Notes: generated by a model not told the origin, from the letters alone. Shown: positions 46,096 to 60,200, counted from the first letter of the stretch. The stretch: DNA of 64,000 bases from Ruegeria halocynthiae (GCF_900106805.1 NZ_FNNP01000006.1:124001-188000); one strand, 5' to 3'. Made by a program: numbers and translations.

Positions 46096-46629
46096 ATGGC
46101 GAAACGGTGGTACTCGGTCAGCGTTCTTTCGAATTTCGAAAAGAAGATCGCAGAGCAGATCCGCACGTCGGTGGCTGAACAGGGCCTTGAGGACGATATC
46201 GACGAAGTTCTGGTGCCCACCGAAGAGGTAATCGAAGTGCGCCGCGGCAAGAAGGTCACGACCGAACGCCGCTTCATGCCGGGTTACGTGCTGGTGCATA
46301 TGGAAATGTCCGATCAGGGCTACCATTTGGTCAACTCGATCAACCGGGTCACCGGCTTTCTGGGCCCGCAGGGTCGTCCAATGCCGATGCGCGATGCCGA
46401 GGTGAACCAGATCCTCAACCGCGTTCAGGAAGGTGAAGACGCGCCTAAGCTGATGATCAGCTTCGAGATCGGCGAGAAGGTTAAGGTCAACGACGGCCCG
46501 TTCGAAGATTTCGACGGTATGGTCGAAGGTGTGGACGACGACGCGCAGAAGCTGAAGGTCTCTGTTTCGATCTTTGGACGCGAAACGCCGGTCGAGTTGG
46601 ATTTCACGCAGGTTACCAAGCAGAGCTGA
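46096..46629 (+). CDS. nusG: Transcription termination/antitermination factor NusG
   Basis: A 177-residue NusG that couples RNA polymerase to ribosomes and Rho. The NGN domain opens MAKRWYSVSVLSNFEKKIAEQ and contains RFMPGYVLVHMEM and TGFLGPQGRPMPM. The C-terminal KOW domain shows GEKVKVNDGPFEDFDGMVEGVD and ends RETPVELDFTQV. It is a normal length with no insertion. The next gene in the usual order, rplK, is 2.86 kb away, with two minus-strand genes between. Confidence 0.97.
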   Translation: MAKRWYSVSVLSNFEKKIAEQIRTSVAEQGLEDDIDEVLVPTEEVIEVRRGKKVTTERRFMPGYVLVHMEMSDQGYHLVNSINRVTGFLGPQGRPMPMRDAEVNQILNRVQEGEDAPKLMISFEIGEKVKVNDGPFEDFDGMVEGVDDDAQKLKVSVSIFGRETPVELDFTQVTKQS

Positions 46630-46745
46630 ATTAGCTTACAAATAGGTTTTTTGGACGTTGCGGTGCCTTTGGCGGCGCGACGCTTGCTTTGCATGATCTA
46701 TTTGGCTCTTCCGATTTATCTTGGGATATGGAATGCGCGCCGCAT

Positions 46746-47471
46746 TCAGTCAATGACTAGTGTGCAGGGTTTGGCTACTAGTTCAATAAGCGCAAAAGGC
46801 ACCTCGGCGTCCACTACAACGGCCCAAATTGGATTATCACTCGCGCGCGTCTGAAAGGCGCTCTCCACAATAAAGGCGCCGGGCAGCAGGTCAAAGCGGT
46901 CTATCTTATACCCGGACTCATCAATAAATGTGAAACTTGTACGTTTACGTAGATGAGGGTGATGGCGATTGTGTGCGCCAGCTTGAGAAAAAACAGAACC
47001 AAATGCGCAAATAGGTTCTTCGAAAGACAACAAGATTGCGCCGGAGCCCATGTTCAATCTCGAAACGATCCCATTCAGTTCACCATTCGTTAGCCATGAA
47101 TAGCTTGCGGGGTCTACGCGCAAGAGAAAAGCGTTTGCCCAGTCAAAGTTCTGTTTTTTGCCATACATTACAGAGAGACTTGTCACCGTGAGAGGGGGGT
47201 GCGTCTTCGCAAATTCAGGCCATTTGCCAAACACGAAGCCTTTGATTTTTGTTCCTACCTTAATTCTACCTTGTCCGTCGAAGTTCAGGCGCTGTTCTGA
47301 GGTAGGGCTTAGATTCCGGTATTTTACTTCTTCCATCGCACTTAACATTGCAGGAGATACAGCCAGTACGAGAACGAACGCGAGAAAACGCAGTGCAAGT
47401 TGTATCCGAGCTTCTAAGTGGCCAACATGGTCTAGATTGGTTCGCGAAGTGATCATCTGTGTAATTTGCAT
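46746..47471 (-). CDS. Secreted or membrane-anchored protein of unknown function
   Basis: I do not recognise this 241-residue protein. It has a hydrophobic stretch near residues 27-45 (LALRFLAFVLVLAVSPAML) that could be a signal or anchor; an internal start nearer to it is possible, since no ribosome-binding site is clear. The rest is beta-rich and ends with FIVESAFQTRASDNPIWAVVVDAEVPFALIELV, reminiscent of secreted beta-sandwich proteins. Composition is more AT-rich than neighbouring genes. It lies on the opposite strand between nusG and rplK, where most relatives have nothing, so it is a probable insertion. Confidence 0.55.
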   Translation of the reverse strand: MQITQMITSRTNLDHVGHLEARIQLALRFLAFVLVLAVSPAMLSAMEEVKYRNLSPTSEQRLNFDGQGRIKVGTKIKGFVFGKWPEFAKTHPPLTVTSLSVMYGKKQNFDWANAFLLRVDPASYSWLTNGELNGIVSRLNMGSGAILLSFEEPICAFGSVFSQAGAHNRHHPHLRKRTSFTFIDESGYKIDRFDLLPGAFIVESAFQTRASDNPIWAVVVDAEVPFALIELVAKPCTLVID

Positions 47472-47885
47472 TTTTGGAATTTGGTTGGTGTAATCTGACG
47501 AGAAATAGTGGGTTCTTTACCCTACCACAAGCTGGGTGCTAAGCGACTGTTTGCTTGCACTTCATTGTATTGGGACTACCCACCTGCCAATCCCCGACGC
47601 CCCTTCGGGCAGGGCCGCAACGAAATTCGGACCAGATTTTTTCGTTGGAAATTACCGGTATCGCGCCTCCGCATCGGACTACACAATATAAACCAGTTGG
47701 GTGCAGCCATCAGGCCACCGTATTGATCTTTGGCCTAAGCCTCGGTGGGGCGGCGTTTTATGCAAGTTACTAAATAGAGCTGAGCTGGCTCGGCAATGCT
47801 ATATAAAACACCGCGAAGCATCAGGCTGCGCGGCGTTTTGTTTGCATGAGCCTTGCAAATATCTACACGCGTTTCGCGTATCGAC
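47472..47885. other. Non-coding stretch with a decayed second copy of the rplK leader and a hairpin
   Basis: No gene is supported in these 414 bp. 47643-47700 aligns without gaps to 49401-49458, just before rplK, at 43 of 58 identical bases by my count. Weaker similarity extends upstream of both copies (near 47582 and 49339). A hairpin pairs AAACACCGCG (47806-47815) with CGCGGCGTTT (47829-47838) with one mismatch and has T-rich flanks; it can end the minus-strand gene at 47886 or a plus-strand transcript. Confidence 0.6.
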
Positions 47886-49109
47886 CTAATTCGCCTGAAC
47901 CATGGCTGCGCGCAGCAGTTGCGGGCGGTCGGTCTGGGATGGCAGGAAGACAGCCTGTGATCCGGCGTCCAGTGCCGTCAGGCTTGCATCATACCATTGC
48001 ATAGCAAGGTCGCGGCGCTCCTGCACTCCGAAGCCTTCGCGCAGATGGTGACCGATCAGTTCGCCATAGGCAGGCTCGCCCATCGCGACCAACATCAGCG
48101 CAGAGCCAACTGCAGTGTCCATATTGTCCTGACGGTAGCCAATTGCCAGACAAACCTTGCTTGTCGCGGCAAGGTCTGCGGGGCTTAGCCCCGAATCCAG
48201 TGCCAGCTTGCGAACCTGGGTTTCAGCCTCTGCTTTTGAGCTAAGCGACAGGGCGTCAACTTGCGTCGCCAACATCTCACCATACGAGCTGCATTGGGCG
48301 TTTATCTGATCCGGTGTCAGCCCCTGGATATCTTGAATCAGATCCTCGCCACGCGCCATCGCATAGCTGCGGGCTAGGCAGAACTGCTCGCTGAGTGCAA
48401 AATCAGCATCCGTCATATTCGACAGCGTTGTGTAACCGCCATTGGTCGAGGTTTGCAGCATCACCCCGCTACAGCGATTGGCCAGAGAGGGGCCTCCGGT
48501 CCCGCCGGAAAACAGACTCGGCAGACTGGCAGTTGTTGTTTCAGCGGAATTCGCCTCGGGCTCCGGTTCTTGAGGAGCCACAACCGGGACGGTTGGTGTT
48601 GGTGCCTGAGGTGCGGCCGCCAGAGCAGAGCCGGTCTGAACCTGTCGACGATAAGCCATCAATAGGGGCTGACCCGAAAGTTGAGTCGTCGCCTGGCCAC
48701 CACTGGTCGCCCAGTAATATCCCTGCATCAGGAATTCGCGCTGATAAGGCTGGAAATCGTATCCGTTCACCGGATAGCCCATCGAAACCTGATAGCGTTC
48801 GATGGCCGTGCGGGTGCCGCGACCGACCTGACCATCGACCCGTCCGGCGTTATAACCAAAATAGTTGAGGGCGGTCTGGGTCTGCGCACCTTGCGTGGTC
48901 GACGGGATGCCTGGTCGGTAGGTTCGTGTGGTCCTTGTTGTCGTCCGGGCCTGCTGTTTCTTCTGCTGGTCCCTACCAATGGCGTAACCTATGACACCAC
49001 CAACGACAGCACCGCCCAGGATTTCGCCAGCATCGGCGCGCGCGGTCTGAGGAGAAGACGCCGCGAATGATATCGCGATGCCAAGCGTTACTATCAAACG
49101 AATGATCAT
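47886..49109 (-). CDS. Secreted peptidoglycan-binding-domain protein
   Basis: A 407-residue exported protein with a signal peptide (MIIRLIVTLGIAISFAASSP) and a glycine-zipper-like segment soon after (GEILGGAVVGGVIGYAIGRD), then an Arg/Gln/Thr-rich linker. A PG_binding_1 domain is seen at TQTALNYFGYNAGRVDGQVGRGTRTAIERYQVSMGYPVNG. A Pro/Ala-rich spacer follows, then a helical domain of about 200 residues with several cysteines (NRCSGVM, QFCLARS, AQCSSYG, KVCLAIG) that I cannot assign. It probably sits in the periplasm bound to cell wall. It lies on the minus strand between nusG and rplK. Confidence 0.8.
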   Translation of the reverse strand: MIIRLIVTLGIAISFAASSPQTARADAGEILGGAVVGGVIGYAIGRDQQKKQQARTTTRTTRTYRPGIPSTTQGAQTQTALNYFGYNAGRVDGQVGRGTRTAIERYQVSMGYPVNGYDFQPYQREFLMQGYYWATSGGQATTQLSGQPLLMAYRRQVQTGSALAAAPQAPTPTVPVVAPQEPEPEANSAETTTASLPSLFSGGTGGPSLANRCSGVMLQTSTNGGYTTLSNMTDADFALSEQFCLARSYAMARGEDLIQDIQGLTPDQINAQCSSYGEMLATQVDALSLSSKAEAETQVRKLALDSGLSPADLAATSKVCLAIGYRQDNMDTAVGSALMLVAMGEPAYGELIGHHLREGFGVQERRDLAMQWYDASLTALDAGSQAVFLPSQTDRPQLLRAAMVQAN

Positions 49110-49491
49110 AATTAACCTCCACCAATAAATCTATTTTCACAGATTATAGCACAGCAGCGAGTGTGAATGTGAGACTAAGACCAAAACTCGGTCAACTGGC
49201 CGACTTACAAGAGCTTTTGCTGAACTTATGAATTCTTGATGGTTGGCACGATCGCGTCTGTCCCACCGTGTATCCCATAGGTCAGTGGATACTCACCCGG
49301 GGTTTGATTCGATAATCCGGAATGTAAAGCGGCAGGCCACTTGCCAACACCACTATTCCCCTATACATGCCGCCTCTATCGTCTTCGGGCGAGAGTCTCT
49401 CGTGGGAGGTTGCTGGGATCGCGATCCCGGATCGGACCACGCAACATAAACCGGGTGGGACGCGTCCTGCCTACGTTGAAAGGAAAACCAA
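49110..49491. promoter_or_regulatory. Leader/promoter region of rplKA
   Basis: These 382 bp hold no gene. Near the rplK start are a perfect 14-bp palindrome, GGGATCGCGATCCC (49415-49428), and the segment related to 47643-47700. CGAGAG-T-CTCTCG (49390-49402) is another dyad. This is likely the rplK promoter and 5' leader, where the L1 feedback site would be expected. Confidence 0.5.
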
Positions 49492-49941
49492 ATGGCCAAG
49501 AAGCTTGCTGGTACAATGAAACTGCAGGTTCCTGCAGGTCAGGCGAACCCGTCGCCGCCAGTTGGTCCGGCGCTGGGTCAGCGCGGCATCAACATCATGG
49601 AATTCTGCAAGGCGTTCAACGCCAAGACCGCAGACATGGAGCAAGGCGCGCCTTGCCCGACCGTGATCACCTACTATCAGGACAAGTCCTTCACCATGGA
49701 CATCAAGACGCCGCCCGCGTCTTATTACCTGAAAAAAGCGGCCGGTCTGAAGCCGGTTGGCAAGCGTAACCGCCCTCGTGGCGCGGAAAACCCAGGTCGT
49801 GAGACCGTGGCTACCGTGACCAGCAAGCAGGTTCGCGAAATCGCCGAAGCCAAAATGAAAGATCTCAACGCCAACGACGTCGAAGGCGCAATGCAGATCA
49901 TCCTGGGCTCGGCCCGCTCTATGGGCATCGAGGTGAAGTAA
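49492..49941 (+). CDS. rplK: 50S ribosomal protein L11
   Basis: A 149-residue L11. The N-terminal [43 protein letters not shown] carries the proline hinge and thiostrepton-site region. [19 protein letters not shown] and [25 protein letters not shown] are the rRNA-binding C-terminal domain. A short alphaproteobacterial insertion ([18 protein letters not shown]) is present. It is cotranscribed with rplA, 1 bp apart. Confidence 0.98.
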   Translation: MAKKLAGTMKLQVPAGQANPSPPVGPALGQRGINIMEFCKAFNAKTADMEQGAPCPTVITYYQDKSFTMDIKTPPASYYLKKAAGLKPVGKRNRPRGAENPGRETVATVTSKQVREIAEAKMKDLNANDVEGAMQIILGSARSMGIEVK

Positions 49942-49942
49942 G

Positions 49943-50641
49943 ATGGCAAAACTCGGTAAACGTACGCGCACCGCGCGCGAAGCTTTCGCTGGCAAGGCAG
50001 AACTGTCGGTGGAAGAGGCGGTTGCACTGGTTAAGGCCCACGCAACTTCGAAATTCGACGAAACCGTCGAGATCGCACTGAACCTGGGCGTTGACACTCG
50101 CCACGCGGACCAAATGGTTCGTGGCGTTGTCGGCCTGCCGAACGGCACCGGTAAAACGATGCGCGTAGCTGTGTTCGCCCGTGGCCCCAAAGCCGACGAA
50201 GCGAAAGAAGCTGGCGCGGATATCATTGGCGCAGAGGACCTGATGGAAACCATTCAGGGCGGCACCATCGAATTCGATCGCTGCATTGCTACCCCGGACA
50301 TGATGCCGATCGTCGGTCGTTTGGGTAAAGTTCTGGGCCCCCGCAACCTGATGCCGAACCCCAAAGTTGGCACCGTGACCATGGACGTGAAAGCGGCCGT
50401 GGAAGCAGCCAAGGGCGGTGAAGTTCAGTTCAAGGCGGAAAAAGGCGGCGTTGTGCACGCCGGTGTTGGCAAAGCGTCCTTCGACGAAGCCAAGCTGGTT
50501 GAAAACGTCCGCGCCTTCATCTCGGCCGTGGCCAAGGCCAAGCCGACCGGTGCCAAAGGTACCTACATGAAGAAAATCGCGCTGAGCTCGACCATGGGCC
50601 CCGGCGTGACGCTGGATGTGGCTGCTGCTGCGGGCGAGTAA
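49943..50641 (+). CDS. rplA: 50S ribosomal protein L1
   Basis: A 232-residue L1 that binds the 23S L1 stalk and usually represses its own operon by binding the rplK leader. [31 protein letters not shown] opens the protein. The conserved block [22 protein letters not shown] and FNEAKL-type segment ([21 protein letters not shown]) follow. An intrinsic terminator lies 28 bp past the stop, so rplKA is closed off from rplJL. Confidence 0.98.
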   Translation: MAKLGKRTRTAREAFAGKAELSVEEAVALVKAHATSKFDETVEIALNLGVDTRHADQMVRGVVGLPNGTGKTMRVAVFARGPKADEAKEAGADIIGAEDLMETIQGGTIEFDRCIATPDMMPIVGRLGKVLGPRNLMPNPKVGTVTMDVKAAVEAAKGGEVQFKAEKGGVVHAGVGKASFDEAKLVENVRAFISAVAKAKPTGAKGTYMKKIALSSTMGPGVTLDVAAAAGE

Positions 50642-50668
50642 GCCTTAGCGCAGAACTGCGAAGATTTG

Positions 50669-50700
50669 ATCCCGGGTGGTGCGAACTGCCCGGGATTTTT
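50669..50700 (+). terminator. Intrinsic terminator after rplKA
   Basis: ATCCCGGG (50669-50676) pairs with CCCGGGAT (50689-50696) around a 12-nt loop and runs into five T. It ends the rplKA unit just before the inserted Rieske-like gene. Confidence 0.85.
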
Positions 50701-50855
50701 GGTTCACCTCGAGCATAAATGCGCGTTTGGTCACACGCCTTGGTCCTGTTTGTTGTACGCAAGCATGGATATTGTCACTGGCAATCATCCTTTGTTTGTT
50801 TGATGGATGGTTTTCTAACAAACAAAGCCGAAATGCGATGTATAGGCAGGTGAGA

Positions 50856-51431
50856 ATGAAGTCCAAGAGCGTATTTCTCTGCTACTTGGCCGCATCGACG
50901 GGATTGGTGACGGTCGCAATTGGACTATATTTTTTGCTCGCCAGTATGCAGCCGACTGCGGACGTTGTGGCTAAGTATCAAACTCGCCTGCAGTCTATTT
51001 CGGTAGAAGACTGGGAGCCTGGTGAAGTCAGGACTTTTATTTTTTATGGAATGCCCGTTCTTCTGTGGCGTCGTGATCTTAAGGAAATTGCTACGGCGAT
51101 GGCACAATTTGATCCCGAAACTTCTAAGGATGAATGGTCTGAGGTACTGGAAAATGGGGCGCTTGAGTTCGAAATCGGCCGGGACGCATACACAAACCTG
51201 GAATGGTTTATTGCGAGCCCCATAAATGTCGGGGGCTACGGGTGCGTTGTTCTTGCTAAAGCAGGAGACTACGACGGCTTTTTTGATCCTTGCCAAAGTG
51301 TGCACTTCGATATGTGGGGCCGTCCCAAACAGGGGCCGTCAATGGAAAATCTAGTGATACCCCCGGCTCAATTCACCGAAGACCGCCGGTCCATTCTATT
51401 TGACCTCTCGAAAATGCCATCGACGAGATGA
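50856..51431 (+). CDS. Rieske-like protein lacking all four cluster ligands
   Basis: A 191-residue protein that follows bc1-type Rieske (PetA) layout. An N-terminal anchor (SVFLCYLAASTGLVTVAIGLYFLL) is followed by MQPTADVVAKYQTRLQSISVE (compare NPSADVQA). Next is a FYGMPVLLWRRDLKEI strand resembling GKPVFIRHRTEEEI. The cluster-fold region YGCVVLAKAGDYDGFFDPC continues to HFDMWGRPKQGPSMENLVIPP. In Rieske, box I is CTHLGC and box II CPCHGSH. Here they read VGGYGC (ligands become V125 and G127) and DPCQSVH (ligands become D144 and Q147). Disulfide cysteines C130 and C146 remain, with a loop one residue shorter. The twin-arginine signal is also absent. It sits between rplA and rplJ in AT-richer DNA. 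It cannot bind a normal [2Fe-2S] cluster. Confidence 0.72.
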   Translation: MKSKSVFLCYLAASTGLVTVAIGLYFLLASMQPTADVVAKYQTRLQSISVEDWEPGEVRTFIFYGMPVLLWRRDLKEIATAMAQFDPETSKDEWSEVLENGALEFEIGRDAYTNLEWFIASPINVGGYGCVVLAKAGDYDGFFDPCQSVHFDMWGRPKQGPSMENLVIPPAQFTEDRRSILFDLSKMPSTR

Positions 51432-51606
51432 CTTGCCATCCGCTTTGTGAACATCCGAGAGAGTCAAAGAGGGTTTCATCAATCGCACGCAATTTGACGC
51501 ATTTTGACACGATCCCGGGGCGTTAAAGGGGTCGAATGTGATGTTGCCGCCAAACCGCAATTTACCCCTTGGAAACCCCCGCTATCTGCCCTAAATAGGG
51601 CTGCGG

Positions 51607-51644
51607 AATAAAGCGTGCGATTCGTCGTGCGCTTTATTTTGTTT
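51607..51644 (+). terminator. Terminator-like hairpin with TTCG loop before rplJ
   Basis: AATAAAGCGTGCGA (51607-51620) pairs with TCGTGCGCTTTATT (51625-51638) around TTCG, with two G-U pairs. It is followed by TTGTTT. It may end the Rieske-like transcript or attenuate rplJL-rpoBC. Confidence 0.7.
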
Positions 51645-51694
51645 CGTCCAAGACGGTGGGTGGGTCCATATGGCCCCTTAATTCCCTGCCTGAG

Positions 51695-51756
51695 ACGGGT
51701 AAGACCAAAGAATTTCGGGGGTTCTGACCCTCGGGCGAATTTTGGCTCAACCCCGT
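51695..51756 (+). promoter_or_regulatory. Ribosomal protein L10 leader
   Basis: Nested pairing is visible. ACGGGT (51695-51700) faces ACCCCGT (51750-51756). CCAAAGAATT pairs with AATTTTGG. An inner stem GGGGGT/ACCCTC closes a short loop. Unpaired bases between the helices fit the kink-turn shape bound by the L10(L12)4 complex. The position, 82 bp before rplJ, matches the known L10 leader of other bacteria. Confidence 0.65.
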
Positions 51757-51837
51757 AACAACGGACCTGAACGCCGGGGCGTAAGCCGCGGCAAATATGA
51801 GCCGGGGTGAGATTTCATCCCAAACTTGGAGAGAACT

Positions 51838-52356
51838 GTGGATAGAGCCCAGAAAGAGAAAGTGGTCGAGGAACTCGGCCAGATCTTCGAAAGCTCTGGC
51901 GTCGTAGTGGTTTCGCACTACGCCGGTCTGACAGTTGCCGAGATGCAGGACCTTCGCGCACGTGCTCGTGACGCGGGTGGCGCCGTGCGTGTTGCCAAGA
52001 ACAGGCTCGCCAAAATCGCCCTCGACGGAAAGCCATGTGAGAGCATTGCTGACCTGCTGACGGGTATGACCGTTCTGACCTATTCCGAAGACCCCGTGGC
52101 AGCAGCCAAGGTGGCCGAGGACTTCGCCAAGGATAACAAGAATTTTGAGATTCTTGGTGGTGCAATGGGTGAGAATGCTCTGGACCGCAAAGGCGTCGAA
52201 ACAGTTTCGAAAATGCCGTCTCGTGAAGAGCTTATTGCTTCGATCGTTGGCTGCATTGGCGCACCTGCTTCGAACATCGCCGGCGCGATTGGCGCACCTG
52301 CAAGCAACATCGCAAGCATCCTTTCCACCATCGAAGAGAAGGCGGAAGCTGCGTAA
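51838..52356 (+). CDS. rplJ: 50S ribosomal protein L10
   Basis: A 172-residue L10, the base of the L7/L12 stalk. The start is a GTG 6 nt after GGAG, giving the family N-terminus [17 protein letters not shown]; a TTG four codons upstream would overlap the ribosome-binding site. [42 protein letters not shown] is the rRNA-binding domain. The C-terminal helix that binds L12 dimers shows the repeated IGAPASNIA (two copies), typical of alphaproteobacteria. A leader RNA precedes it. Confidence 0.97.
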   Translation: MDRAQKEKVVEELGQIFESSGVVVVSHYAGLTVAEMQDLRARARDAGGAVRVAKNRLAKIALDGKPCESIADLLTGMTVLTYSEDPVAAAKVAEDFAKDNKNFEILGGAMGENALDRKGVETVSKMPSREELIASIVGCIGAPASNIAGAIGAPASNIASILSTIEEKAEAA

Positions 52357-52435
52357 GCGGTTGGCACTGAATGATCTGCGTAGGGTATCTACCCTGACGT
52401 TGGAACACACACTGTAAACGGAAAGAGCTGATAAA

Positions 52436-52810
52436 ATGGCTGATCTGAAAGCACTCGCAGAAAGCATCGTGGGTCTGACCCTGCTGGAAGCACAAGAACT
52501 GAAAACCATCCTCAAAGACGAGTACGGCATCGAGCCTGCAGCTGGCGGCGCCGTAATGGTCGCAGCCGGTGGCGACGCCGGTGGCGCAGCTGAGGAAGAA
52601 AAAACCGAATTCGACGTCGTTCTGAAGAACGCCGGCGCTTCGAAAATCAACGTGATCAAAGAAGTTCGCGGCATCACCGGTCTGGGCCTGAAAGAAGCCA
52701 AAGAACTGGTCGAAGCTGGCGGCAAGATCAAAGAAGGCGTGTCGAAAGACGAAGCCGAAGAAGTCAAAGGCAAGCTGGAAGCAGCTGGCGCCGAAGTCGA
52801 GCTGGCCTAA
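52436..52810 (+). CDS. rplL: 50S ribosomal protein L7/L12
   Basis: A 124-residue L7/L12. The N-terminal dimer domain ([26 protein letters not shown]) is followed by an Ala/Gly-rich hinge ([19 protein letters not shown]). The C-terminal factor-binding domain ([40 protein letters not shown]) then follows. It recruits EF-Tu, EF-G and IF2. A 249-bp gap with a strong GAAA hairpin separates it from rpoB. Confidence 0.98.
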   Translation: MADLKALAESIVGLTLLEAQELKTILKDEYGIEPAAGGAVMVAAGGDAGGAAEEEKTEFDVVLKNAGASKINVIKEVRGITGLGLKEAKELVEAGGKIKEGVSKDEAEEVKGKLEAAGAEVELA

Positions 52811-52849
52811 GCCAATCGACAGGTGCATCGCTGATGCGCCGCAAAAATT

Positions 52850-52879
52850 GGCTGGGTCCGGAGAAATCCGGGTCCAGCC
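52850..52879 (+). promoter_or_regulatory. GAAA-loop hairpin between rplL and rpoB
   Basis: GGCTGGGTCCGGA (52850-52862) pairs with TCCGGGTCCAGCC (52867-52879) over 13 bp (two G-U) around a GAAA tetraloop. No T run follows, so processing (RNase III-like) or attenuation is more likely than simple termination. Confidence 0.6.
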
Positions 52880-53059
52880 GAACCTGTCTTAGCAAGGGCC
52901 TCTGACCGGGGCGTTTTCTAAGACACGGTTTTCGGATCGGGAGGCTGCCATTCGGGACGGTGGCCACGAATTGATCCGGACGTGTTGTCTCTAATGTGCA
53001 AGATGCCGGGGCCCGACGGTGTCTTTGTCCGCTGAGAACATCGAAAGGTGACATCTGAC

Positions 53060-57193
<4,134 letters not shown>

Positions 57194-57242
57194 GGGCGGC
57201 AACGCCCCAAACTCATCCCATCCCAATTTGTAAGGACGCAAA

Positions 57243-60200
57243 ATGAACCAGGAAATCACCAATAACCCGTTCAACCCGCTGACGCCGCCGAAAGTCTTTG
57301 ACGAAATCAAAGTCTCATTGGCGAGCCCTGAGCGGATTCTGTCTTGGTCCTATGGCGAGATCAAGAAACCCGAAACCATCAACTACCGGACGTTCAAGCC
57401 CGAACGTGACGGTCTGTTCTGCGCGCGTATCTTTGGCCCGATCAAAGATTACGAATGTCTGTGCGGCAAATATAAGCGGATGAAGTATCGCGGCGTTGTC
57501 TGCGAGAAATGCGGTGTGGAAGTCACCCTGCAGAAAGTCCGCCGCGAGCGTATGGGCCACATCGAACTGGCAGCACCCGTCGCACACATCTGGTTCCTGA
57601 AATCGCTGCCGTCCCGCATCGGTCTGATGCTGGACATGACGCTGCGCGATCTGGAACGTGTTCTGTACTTTGAAAACTACGTTGTCATCGAGCCGGGTCT
57701 GACTGACCTGTCTTACGGCCAGATGTTGAACGAAGAAGAGTACATGGACGCACAAGACGTCTATGGCATGGATGCGTTCACCGCCAATATCGGTGCCGAA
57801 GCCATCCGTGAGATGCTGGCCCAGATCGATCTGGAAGCCGAAGCCGAGCAGCTGCGCGCTGATCTGGCCGAAGCAACTGGCGAATTGAAGCCCAAGAAGA
57901 TCATCAAACGCTTGAAGGTTGTTGAATCCTTCCTCGAGTCGGGCAACCGGCCTGAGTGGATGGTTATGACTGTAATTCCGGTCATCCCACCGGAACTGCG
58001 TCCGCTGGTTCCGCTGGATGGTGGCCGTTTTGCGACCTCGGATCTGAACGATCTGTATCGCCGCGTCATCAACCGGAACAACCGTCTGAAGCGTCTGATC
58101 GAACTGCGCGCGCCTGACATCATCGTCCGCAACGAAAAGCGGATGCTGCAGGAATCCGTTGACGCTCTGTTTGACAATGGTCGCCGTGGCCGCGTGATCA
58201 CCGGCGCCAACAAGCGCCCGCTGAAATCGCTGTCGGACATGCTGAAAGGGAAACAGGGTCGCTTCCGTCAGAACCTTCTGGGTAAGCGCGTCGACTTCTC
58301 GGGCCGTTCGGTCATTGTGACCGGCCCCGAACTGAAGCTGCACCAGTGTGGTCTGCCCAAGAAGATGGCGCTGGAGCTGTTCAAGCCGTTCATCTACTCG
58401 CGCCTTGAAGCCAAAGGTCTTTCTTCGACTGTCAAGCAGGCGAAGAAACTGGTCGAGAAAGAGCGTCCCGAAGTGTGGGATATTCTTGACGAGGTGATCC
58501 GCGAACACCCGGTCATGCTGAACCGTGCGCCGACGCTGCACCGTCTCGGTATCCAGGCGTTCGAGCCGGTTCTGATCGAAGGTAAAGCCATCCAGCTGCA
58601 CCCGCTGGTCTGTTCGGCATTTAACGCCGACTTCGACGGTGACCAGATGGCCGTTCACGTCCCGCTGAGCCTTGAGGCCCAGCTGGAAGCGCGTGTTCTG
58701 ATGATGTCGACGAACAACGTTCTGTCGCCTGCAAACGGCGCGCCGATCATCGTTCCGTCGCAGGATATGATCCTGGGTCTGTACTATGTGACCCTGGAAC
58801 GCGAAGGCATGCCGGGTGAAGGCAAGGTCTTTGGTTCAATTGACGAAGTTCAGCACGCGCTGGACGCCGGTGAAGTGCATCTGCACACCAAAATCACCGC
58901 GCGGATTGCGCAGATCGACGCCGAAGGCAATGAAGTTCAGCAGCGTTTCGAGACCACTCCGGGTCGTCTACGTCTGGGTGCCTTGCTGCCGATGAACAAC
59001 AAGGCTCCGTTCGAACTGGTCAACCGCCTGCTGCGGAAGAAAGAAGTGCAGCAGGTGATCGACACCGTCTACCGTTACTGCGGTCAGAAAGAGTCGGTCA
59101 TTTTCTGTGACCAGATCATGTCGATGGGTTTCAAAGAGGCGTTCAGGGCAGGCATCTCGTTCGGTAAGGACGATATGGTTATCCCGGACGACAAGTGGGG
59201 TATCGTCGATGAAACCCGCGGTCAGGTGAAGGACTTTGAACAGCAGTACATGGACGGTCTGATCACTCAGGGCGAAAAGTACAACAAAGTTGTCGATGCC
59301 TGGTCAAAATGTAACGACCGCGTCACCGAGGCGATGATGAGCACGATCTCGTCATCGGAGCGGGCAGCGAATGGTTCTGAACAAGAGCCGAACTCGGTCT
59401 ACATGATGGCCCACTCCGGCGCGCGTGGCTCGGTCACTCAGATGAAACAGCTGGGCGGTATGCGTGGCCTTATGGCTAAGCCGAACGGCGACATCATCGA
59501 GACGCCGATCATCTCGAACTTTAAAGAGGGTCTGACCGTTCTCGAGTACTTCAACTCGACCCACGGTGCCCGTAAGGGTCTGTCGGATACCGCTCTGAAG
59601 ACGGCGAACTCGGGTTACCTGACCCGTCGTTTGGTCGACGTGGCGCAGGATTGCATCGTTCGCGAGATCGACTGCGGCACCGAACGCGCGATCACGGCCG
59701 AAGCCGCAGTTAATGACGGTGAGGTTGTATCCTCGCTGGCCGAACGTGTGCTGGGCCGTGTGTCTGCGGACGATGTTCTGCGTCCGGGAACGGATGAAGT
59801 TCTGGTCGCCGCAGGTCAGCTGATCGACGAACGTATGGCTGATATCATTGATGAAGCTGCTGTTGCGTCAATGCGTATCCGTTCGCCTCTGACCTGTGAG
59901 TCCGAGGAAGGTGTTTGTGCGACCTGCTACGGTCGTGACCTTGCGCGAGGTACTCGGGTCAACACGGGTGAAGCTGTCGGCATCATCGCCGCGCAGTCCA
60001 TCGGTGAACCCGGTACACAGCTGACGATGCGGACTTTCCACATCGGTGGTGTTGCCCAAGGTGGCCAGCAATCGTTCCAGGAAGCCAGCCAAGACGGTGT
60101 GGTTTCGTTTGAAAACCCGCAAGTTCTGACCAATTCCGCAGGTGAAATCCTGGTGATGGGCCGGAACATGAAGCTGGTGATCAAAGACGAACACGGCGAG

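Noticed and set aside
50676..50855. Upstream extension of the Rieske-like gene
   Set aside because: It would begin inside the rplA terminator and add residues unlike the family; AGG precedes the ATG at 50856.
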